Assembly (NCBI GenBank): GCA_007922195.1
Contig: ML682008.1
Location: 2,406,552 to 2,470,551 of the forward strand
Direction of reading: 5' to 3'
DNA from: Podocnemis expansa
Taxonomy: Eukaryota; Chordata; Testudines; Podocnemididae
Length of the DNA stretch: 64,000 nucleotides
The position numbers and the translations under genes were made by a program. The notes beneath the pieces are model-generated. The model ran no database searches. It was not told the origin of the DNA and saw only the letters and a program-made list of their open reading frames with translations. Positions 57,208 to 64,000 of this stretch are shown here, piece after piece; the stretch's first letter is position 1, and every line of letters begins with the position of its first letter.

Positions 57208-58235
57208 GTTCACATTCAACCACCAGTTCACAGGCGTGTTGAAAACATAACAGTCTTATTACCATTAGGGAGAGAGATCAGCTTCAGATGAAATAGAAAT
57301 TGGCTCGCATCTTTGCCCAAACCTCAAATCTCCTTTGAGGTTTGCAAAACTTAAGTGTACTTTATTTTCTTTGTGTGCCTCAATGACACTGCCTCATTTT
57401 GACTGGGATGGAAAATGGAAATGCCATGTCAGAGGCTGTGGTTTGGCCAAGGGTATAAACTAGACATTTGAATGTTTCTCTCTCTCTCTTTTTTTTTCCT
57501 TCCAATTATTTCTTTCATTAGGTTTCTGTATATAAAAACAGAAAGGAACAAACCCAGATTGTTAAAAAAAAATCATAAATAAATATTGAACTAAGTCAAA
57601 TAGATACTTAGGGCCTGATTCCACAGGCTTCAGTTGGATCTGGATCCGGCTTGTAGATCCTTAATTAAACTACTGAAGTTCTACAGGTGGACCTGAGCAC
57701 CTAAACAATATCCATTGACTTCAGCAAGACCATAAGTAGTTCACATTTCTGGGTGAAACAGCAGTAACAGGACCTTACACTTTCCAAGATACGCAATGTA
57801 CAGAAGTGTATAGAAAAAGAAATAGAGAAGAAAAGTGAAACCGATAGAATCTCCACATTTCAGATATTCCTTTATCATAAATTACTACACTTATACATAT
57901 AGCAGAAATGTTATCTGACATTTAGTGATGTCTGGATTTGTATCTGATTGTATGCCATTTGTCATACGTTCCTTGCATTTAGTCTTTAAAAAATGCTTAA
58001 TAAAGCACACACAAACAACATTAAAGTTGGTTAGCCCATTGCAAACTGTTGCCATCATGACTCTTCTCCTGGGCATAGAAAATGAGAAGAACGTTTCACC
58101 CAGGCGATCAGAAGTGAAGCTTGGGTGCAAGGACACAAGCACTAGAAAACTTCAGTGTGGAGGGTCCTGGAACTGATGTAAGTGTCCTAAATTGGACACT
58201 TTTAATTATCCTGTGATTTAAAAAAAAACAGTATC

Positions 58236-58258
58236 CATATATATATATATATATATAA
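58236..58258. repeat. (TA)n microsatellite
   Basis: About 23 bases of alternating T and A. Confidence 0.9.
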
Positions 58259-58346
58259 GATCTTCTAACAGGCAGTGTGAGAAAATCAGTAACCCAGAGT
58301 GCTTGCTACTGCTCGGTTTTCCCTTTAGGTCACCAGTTCAGCTTCA

Positions 58347-58398
58347 ACTGAGGTTATAAGAGTGTGAAAACTGTTAGGAGCTTCTGGGTTTTATGGAT
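58347..58398 (+). repeat. 52-bp segment duplicated at 59,297
   Basis: Begins ACTGAGGTTATAAGAGTGTG and ends TTATGGAT. The copy at 59,297-59,348 differs at about two positions. Confidence 0.88.
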
Positions 58399-59276
58399 TA
58401 TTAGTATCAGTATGCCTTCCAACAGCCAGGTACCAACACCAGAAACTATATTAGCCCTAACTGAAACCCTTATTGATATTCTCAGTAGTGAGACTAAAGG
58501 TCTGAATGGGCCTCAAAAAGGAAATATTTTTATACCATAGAATTGCTTCCATTAGACATTTTTATCTGGAAGGATGCCTATTATTCATTGCTAAAAATGT
58601 TATGGTCATTCATTCATTTATTCTTTAAGATCATAATCAAAGTCTGGTGTAACTCCATATTGTAACCAAAAGTCTATTCTGAATTAGAAGAACAAAACAG
58701 GTTGTCCCAGAGCCAGACTGGGTTGAATGTTACCCTTTAATGCCTGCTCCTTCCACTTATGTTTACATGAACACTTGTACAATGAATACTGATGATTATT
58801 TGGTGCAGATAATTACCCCTGCCCCTGTTTACTGCTTTTGCATATATTGCACAGATGCTTTACCATGATAAGCAGTTCTCCCATCCCAAACCTTATGTAG
58901 GAGGGGAAGATAGAGAGAAAAAGGAAGATAGCATCACTTTTGACTAGAATGTCATTTACAGGATAGCAAGGCTTGCTTATAGTAAACCCATTACCATAGT
59001 AGCTATCATTCAGTCCAGGTGCTCGATTTAACTTTTTCCTATAAAAGTCACATCTGCCATTAACTGATGACTCACAGTTACACAGTACTCTGCGGTCCTG
59101 TAACACAACAAGATCCATAGATTAAAAGATATAAAAAGGGCTGAGACTGCATAGCTTTGGGTCATGTTCTGTACAGCATCCAAGAGCGTCAGTACACAGC
59201 TGTGCTCTTGACAGAGACCCTTCTCCTCCTCATTGCCACCATAACCTGCAAACATCCAGCCGTGAACTAAAGCTAT

Positions 59277-59369
59277 GATCACAGGCAACGATCACGACTG
59301 AGGTTAGAAGAGTGTGAAAACTGTTAGGAGCTTCTGGGCTTTATGGATCACAAGCAACGATCAGGACTG
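59277..59369 (+). repeat. Inserted 52-bp copy flanked by a 24-bp direct repeat
   Basis: GATCACAGGCAACGATCACG (59,277 on) and GATCACAAGCAACGATCAGG (59,346 on) are near-identical 24-base direct repeats. Between them lies the copy of the 58,347 segment. Confidence 0.82.
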
Positions 59370-59865
59370 GTGACTATACATGAACAACAGCAGAACATCT
59401 GGTGTGTGTGGGGGGGTATTAGATATTAGTTATTAACATAAGTGTGTTTTTCTCATAATAAACATGGCATAGCGTCTTGTCCCCCTGAATAAAATCCTAC
59501 TAGTCTTTTTATTTTCTAAGTATAACAGTCTTATCCCTGGAATATGAATGAATATCAAGAAAGGTTACTTGACAGATAGACGTATTGTATATTTGATCCA
59601 AAAATGTGGTAGAAACCCATAGCTCCAAACATGAACCAAGAGTGGAAAAAAAAAAATTAGACAACTTACTATGAAGAACAATTCTAGAAGAGCAGTGACC
59701 TGCATGTCTACTGATTCTAATGCCTGTATTTGGGAGGTGCCAGCTATAACTCTGTTATAAGGTAGGGAGTATTTTAGGGCAGCATGGGAGAAGATTAAAC
59801 TCAGGTTGCCTGATATATAGATAAAGAGAGGATATTAAATTCTGAGACTAGTGGTGTGATGGAGA

Positions 59866-59962
59866 ACGTGGAGACTTGGGGCACGGCAGACTAGCTTTGC
59901 CATGAACCTTCTCAATGACCTAGAAAGTATCATTGTGCCTCTGTCACTCAGATAGGGCTTAT
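59866..59962 (+). repeat. CORE-SINE / MIR-like fragment
   Basis: AGACTTGGGGCACGGCAGAC, TAGCTTTGCCATGAACC, TCTCAATGACCTAG and TCATTGTGCCTCTGTCAC follow the MIR-type core order. Confidence 0.5.
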
Positions 59963-60284
59963 CAGCTGTTGCAGCTCCCCTTAGAAGAAGGAAAACTCTG
60001 TTTTCAAACCAGGAATATCAAGCTTAACCAGCCAGTTTGTGAAAAGGTGTGCCAATTGCACATGTTCTATGGGTTTGTATTGCCACCCTGGCTAATAGTA
60101 CAAAGTGAAATGATTAATTTATAGGGCTGTTGAGCCAAACCTTTTCACTAGCTTTAAATTCAGGGAGAGTTTTAATCTATTGTGCTATACAGGGTTTTTC
60201 AGGAATTTGGTTGTGCAAATGAAATCACTTGTTGAACATGTGTGGGATGTAGAAATCTAAGAGATGAGAGGAGACTGTTATCTT

Positions 60285-60660
60285 TGAACACTGGTATCAA
60301 GTCAATTTAAGCAACTCCCTAGCCACATTTAGAAATTATTCAATTGACTTAAGGGCTTTCTTAAATTGACTTAATAACTCTCACTCTTTAAGTCAACTTT
60401 ATTAAGTTGACTTAATGCAATGTGGCCATCTAAGTTGACTTAAGAAGCCCTGTGTAATAACATGTGCCTGCTTAAGTCAACTTAGTAAAGTCAGCTTAAG
60501 CAAACACATTTGTTATTAGGACACATTCTTAAGTTGACTTAACCAACTTTGTTAAGTCGACTTAGGAGAAGCATGGATTCACTAAGTCAACTTAATAAAG
60601 TTGACTTTAAGTAGATTTCATGAAGTTGACTTAACAAAGCCCTGTAGTGTAGACATAGTC
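60285..60660. mobile_element. Palindrome-rich Harbinger-type MITE (family B), worn left end
   Basis: The right end TGTAGTGTAGACATAGTC is clear; the left end near GAACACTGGTATC is degraded. The interior repeats TTAAGTTGACTTAA-type words (AAGTCAACTTTATTAAG, TTAAGTTGACTTAACC) in both orientations. Confidence 0.7.
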
Positions 60661-61143
60661 AATGAATCAGTGAATGGCTTTTCCACTAAAGTGTTTGGGA
60701 TCTGACCAATAGGAAGAGTTAGTTTGGGGTAGATGTTGTTTTATTTTCCCATTTCTTTTGGAGTGGCTCAAACACATGTGCAGGTGCATGTAGGGTTTTG
60801 CACTAAATAGTAAATAAATAAATAAATAAATTGAAAAAAGTTTGAATGGAGCATAGTTTGAAACATGTCATTGAGACTACACGCTGGCTAAATCCTGTAC
60901 ATTTGAAATCATGCCAGTAGGCATATGTCAACAGTTTATGCATCTTCAAACAAAAAGTATTTTTATATAGGATCAAGACGTTAAATCAGTCCTTAGCCAG
61001 TAGCATTAGCATGATGTCATGGCTACTATGGCAATAAAACACTATGGGTCTGATCCAATGCCCACTGGACACAATGGAAAGTCTCCCATTGACTTTAGTG
61101 GGAATTAAATCAGGCCCATAATGCAAAGACATACAGTGAGTTC
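60661..61143. other. Non-coding stretch with AAAT microsatellite
   Basis: TAAATAAATAAATAAATAAA at 60,811-60,832. A CATTGACTTTAGTGGG fragment near 61,087 belongs to a short palindromic repeat type. No gene. Confidence 0.45.
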
Positions 61144-61652
61144 TGCTCTATACCATAGGACAATTTCAGTGGCACTCAAAGGGAGATACACAATGTACTT
61201 AAAATACCTTTATTTATCTCATGAGCTTTCTTTGGAGAAAATCCCACTTTGTCAGATGCTTTGAAGATGGAGGAACGTACAGAGTAAGTAAGTTCCCCTA
61301 TCCCCATCTTCAAAGCGTCTGATGAGGTGGGATTTTTCTCCCACAAAAGCTCATACTAGAAAAAAAATTGTTAGTCGTTAAGTGCCACAGGACACCTTGC
61401 ATCTTTTGCTGGACTAGAGTAACACACTGCCCCTTTGGAACTTAAAATACTTGTGTATCTCCCTCTGATTTCCTATCGCCTACTTACCATAGTGTCTTCA
61501 CTGCCTCCTGTCTGACTCAGCACTATTCCTTCTGTGGGGGTGGTTTTCCAAGACTGACTTCCTGATCGGCTGAGTCGGTTTTCACAGACCTGATCAGTCT
61601 ATTCAGAAGATCAGTCTGATGGTGGCAATTTGCTACCATCAGTGAAGACCTG
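61144..61652. repeat. MITE copy (family C) split by a PLE insertion
   Basis: Outer parts 61,144-61,207 and 61,440-61,652 match 31,404-31,680 in order (GACAATTTCAGTGGCACTC, TATCTCCCTCTGATTTCC, ACTTACCATAGTGTCTTC, GACCTGATCAGTC). The interruption carries an 11-bp target duplication. Confidence 0.78.
61208..61439. repeat. Palindromic PLE-type insertion with 11-bp TSD
   Basis: ACTTAAAATAC flanks it (61,197-61,207 and 61,440-61,450). The left arm CTCATGAGCTTTC ... AAATCCCACTTTGTCAGATGC is mirrored by GTCTGATGAGGTGGGATTT ... GCTCATACTAG, then AGTGCCACAGGACACC and an outer end at CACTGCCCC. Confidence 0.85.
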
Positions 61653-61902
61653 TCCTGAGTCAACCTATGGTGAAACGTATTTTATCCATTATGAGTGATT
61701 GCACCAGAACTTACCTCTTAGTTGTTACTGAAGCAGAACAAGCTGTGTAGATTTAGACAAGTCTAGTATCTGACCCTCTCTCTAGAAAGACCCTTTCTCT
61801 AGAAATATATATACCAAAGGGATCCACTCACATATTTAACAGCTAAAACAATGGTGTATATGAGCACATAGCAGACTTCCTCCTCTCGAGGATGATACAG
61901 GA

Positions 61903-62108
61903 CAGTGTTTCCAAACCAGTGTGCCATGGCATACCGATGTGCCGTGAGACCTGACCAGGTGTGCCACGGAATTTTTTTTAAAACTACTCATTGTTCTGGA
62001 TTGGCTCATGAATATTCATGAGTTCATTCGGATTCTGTATGGTTGTGTGCCTTAAAATTATTAAAGGTATCAAGGTGTGCCACAGGAGAAGAGAGGCTGG
62101 AACCACTG
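61903..62108. mobile_element. Short hAT element, relative of the 28,864 copy
   Basis: Begins CAGTGTTTCCAAACCAGTG and ends AGAGGCTGGAACCACTG. Flanks ATACAGGA (61,895-61,902) and CTATAGGA (62,109-62,116) match at 6 of 8. The interior shares GTGTGCCA and CATGAATATTCATGAG with 28,864-29,922 but lacks its GC-rich middle. Confidence 0.75.
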
Positions 62109-62116
62109 CTATAGGA

Positions 62117-62963
62117 CTCTAACCTCTGCAAGTATAATCCTGAGGCTGTGATCTCTCGAAGCACTTGGAACTGGTGGGAATCAAGTGCCTAAATACCTTT
62201 GAGGCTCTGGTCCCCAGTTTTTATGTATCATAAGTAGTTCTACTGATGTCAAATGGAATAACTGTGTGTTTAAATTAGTTGTCCTTGTGTTTCCCTGAAA
62301 CAATGTCTTAGTCTAGCTCTCCAGAAATCTATCAGAGATGAAGGCTGTCTAGCTGATCAGATTTATATAGCAGGATGGAAATAGCTAAGTTCCATAGTGG
62401 TATGAGCCCTTCTATTGTTTTGTTTACTGTGTTCATTTTTAAGAATGCCCAGCAGAGTAGCTCAGATATAATCAAACTGTTTTGATAATCCCACCATCAA
62501 CGCCTGGCGAAGCATTTATCATAGACCGGTTTCACTAAACTGTGAAAGAACAGCATTATCGTGTGGTAGACAGAAACCAGGATGTTGCAACTGCCTCCAT
62601 GTGCATGTGGCGGGGGGGGGGAATGCATTGTATGGGTAAACATGCTGCTAAATCTATACATTTTTTATATTAAATCCCTCTTAAAAATGATTGCAGAGTC
62701 TAACAGTTTGTCATAAAGCCTTTCCAAATCATTCCAGTGTACCCAAGTAAGTAACATAACTGGGATTTTAATAATGAGATGGAGAAACAATTTTTAATGT
62801 AGTCCAGCTTCAGTGCCAACCCTCAAAAGAATTTAAAAAAAAAAACATGTTAGGATTCTGTAACCCTGCAGCAATTTTGTAGATGAACTTTTAGGATTTA
62901 TCTTCATTTGGAACTGACTTAAGAAACTTCAGCATCAGTCTTCCTAAATCAAATAGTTCTGCC
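62117..62963. other. Non-coding stretch
   Basis: A G tract at 62,608-62,621 and an A tract near 62,835. Otherwise unique AT-rich sequence with no coding frame. Confidence 0.45.
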
Positions 62964-63193
62964 CAGGAATGTTGTTGCCCCAGGGGAAGACTCGGGGCAT
63001 GGGCCAAGGCCCCACCCCCTGGCCACAGTTTGGCACCCAAGTCCAATCCAGCGTCAGGCTCCTGCCTCTGCCAGCCTGTCTACAGATTCCTGGGATGTGG
63101 ACAGGAGAGGCGGGCACCGCTGTGGGCACTCAGGGCACTGGCACCGGGACTCAGGGTGCGTGCCCCATTGGCCAGATGCAAGCGATACCCCTG
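62964..63193. mobile_element. GC-rich hAT-like element (family D, copy 3)
   Basis: Begins CAGGAATGTTGTTGCCCC and ends GATGCAAGCGATACCCCTG, imperfect inverted ends. Flanks GTTCTGCC (62,956-62,963) and ATTCTGCC (63,194-63,201) match at 7 of 8. Shares GGGGAAGACTCGGGGC, GGGCACTCAGGGCAC and related words with 35,704. The 128-codon + frame running through it and beyond is not a gene. Confidence 0.78.
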
Positions 63194-63201
63194 ATTCTGC
63201 C

Positions 63202-64000
63202 TCTCTCACATAACAAACTTTTGCTTATGATTTTTCTCAAGAATGTAAATTGCTTACAAAGTATGTTGAATGGATACGTTAATGATAGCAGATTAGGGCA
63301 TGAAAATTTTTATTTTCATGAAACTGACTTTGAATTCTGTCATGCTTTTGCATGAACAATACCTTGCAAAAAGAAATTGAACTGCAATGTATGTTTATAT
63401 AATACTTTGCCTGGAGACAGTCACAGGACTGTTGTCATTTACTGAATGGCAATGAAAGGGTCAGAAGCTATAGTTTAAAGAGGGCTGAACTCATGCCTGT
63501 TATAAGCAAAAACAGTTCCACTGACGACTGAGATGGCTCTTGTCCAGAGCTAAATTTGGACCATTGGCTCTGATTCTTCATATACTGCATTACTCCATTT
63601 TTACCCTAATATAACTCCACTGGTTCCATTAAATGTAGGGTGTAATTTTCTTAATAAGTACCTGAGCGTGTAAAGATGAGTTGTAGCACTCACTACCGTA
63701 AATTTTGCCTCTCTCAGTGGGACTATTCATGGTAAACACTTTGGTAGTAAATATGTTAAGAATAGGGCACAAACGAACCAAAGTCACTCCCATTCAAGTC
63801 AATTTAAAAAATATCATTGGCTACAATTCTGCTCTTAACACTTAAAGAGATGCAACTCTTTTGACTTCAGTGAGAATAGGACCCGGCTTTAGATTTTTAA
63901 TACAATATTTTAAGAAAGAAAATTACAACGTGCAACTCCAAGATCAAGTTTGTTCCAATTTATACAGTGGCATGGTTGTCTGTAGAGCTAGTTAGACTTT
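63202..64000. other. Non-coding stretch with short palindromic repeat
   Basis: At 63,555-63,650 GGCTCTGATTCTTCATATAC, ATATAACTCCACTGG and GTAATTTTCTTAATAAG are a worn copy of the short palindromic repeat type seen at 9808 and 20,488. No gene is supported to the window end. Confidence 0.45.

Larger units (their letters stand above)
55818..58340. other. Non-coding AT-rich stretch
   Basis: Contains a 32-bp tandem duplication (56,524-56,588), a CORE-SINE fragment (57,050-57,207) and CT/T and TA simple repeats (57,477-57,497; 58,236-58,258). No gene is supported. Confidence 0.45.
58399..60275. other. Non-coding stretch
   Basis: Short frames (for example 101 codons, - strand, 58,813-59,118) show no domain. 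Contains the duplicated segment at 59,297 and a CORE-SINE fragment at 59,866. No gene is supported. Confidence 0.45.

Overview
This window looks like non-coding nuclear DNA from a large, repeat-rich sauropsid genome. A turtle is most likely, with a crocodilian as the alternative. The basis is the mix of interspersed repeats: CR1 3' ends, Penelope-like (PLE) terminal repeats carrying a GTGGCACCTTAAAG...CTTCGTCAGATGC signature, many hAT elements with 8-bp target-site duplications (TSDs), CORE-SINE/MIR relics, and short elements with GGCTATGTCTACAC-type terminal inverted repeats (TIRs). I found no host protein-coding exon, tRNA, rRNA, CRISPR array or prokaryotic gene. Nearly all open frames are chance ORFs or transposon relics. 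The window is best read as intergenic or long-intron sequence.

The main coding object is a decayed PIF/Harbinger DNA transposon at about 47,067-50,352. It still shows both classic Harbinger genes in convergent order. On the + strand is a SANT/Myb-like (trihelix) DNA-binding protein gene with a probable intron, broken by at least two frameshifts and a stop. On the - strand is a HARBI1-like transposase with one internal stop and an in-frame loss of the catalytic middle. The element sits inside an older, larger copy of a related short element (46,873-50,539).

Layout. 1-4,300: possible LTR-like remnant, an antisense CR1 3' end split by a hAT, then another hAT with perfect TSD. 4,300-15,800: mostly AT-rich unique DNA with a small hAT, two palindrome-rich Harbinger-type MITEs (8,676-9,119 and 11,492-11,897) lodged in PLE repeats, a PLE-like palindrome near 14,000, and short palindromic repeats. 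15,800-25,200: a TIR element, a PLE copy, a 1.9-kb hAT (21,242-23,158) holding two nested insertions, a second palindrome-type MITE (23,515-23,897), then SINE and CR1 fragments. 25,200-38,600: AT-rich DNA, two hATs placed end to end that share a TSD (28,560-29,930), and several GC-rich hAT-like elements (31,033, 34,372, 35,262, 35,704, 36,262, about 36,890). 38,600-46,800: quiet AT-rich sequence with another MITE (40,672-41,057). 46,873-50,539: the Harbinger block. 52,130-53,570: PLE copies, one retaining a GIY-YIG endonuclease remnant and split by a MITE that itself holds a nested MITE. 53,570-64,000: further palindromic PLE copies, MITEs, a MITE copy split by a PLE, and two small hATs.

The nesting gives a relative order of insertions, and shared TIRs suggest that Harbinger-type transposases mobilised the short palindrome-rich elements. 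Family names rest on sequence features and recall of family consensus, not on a database search.
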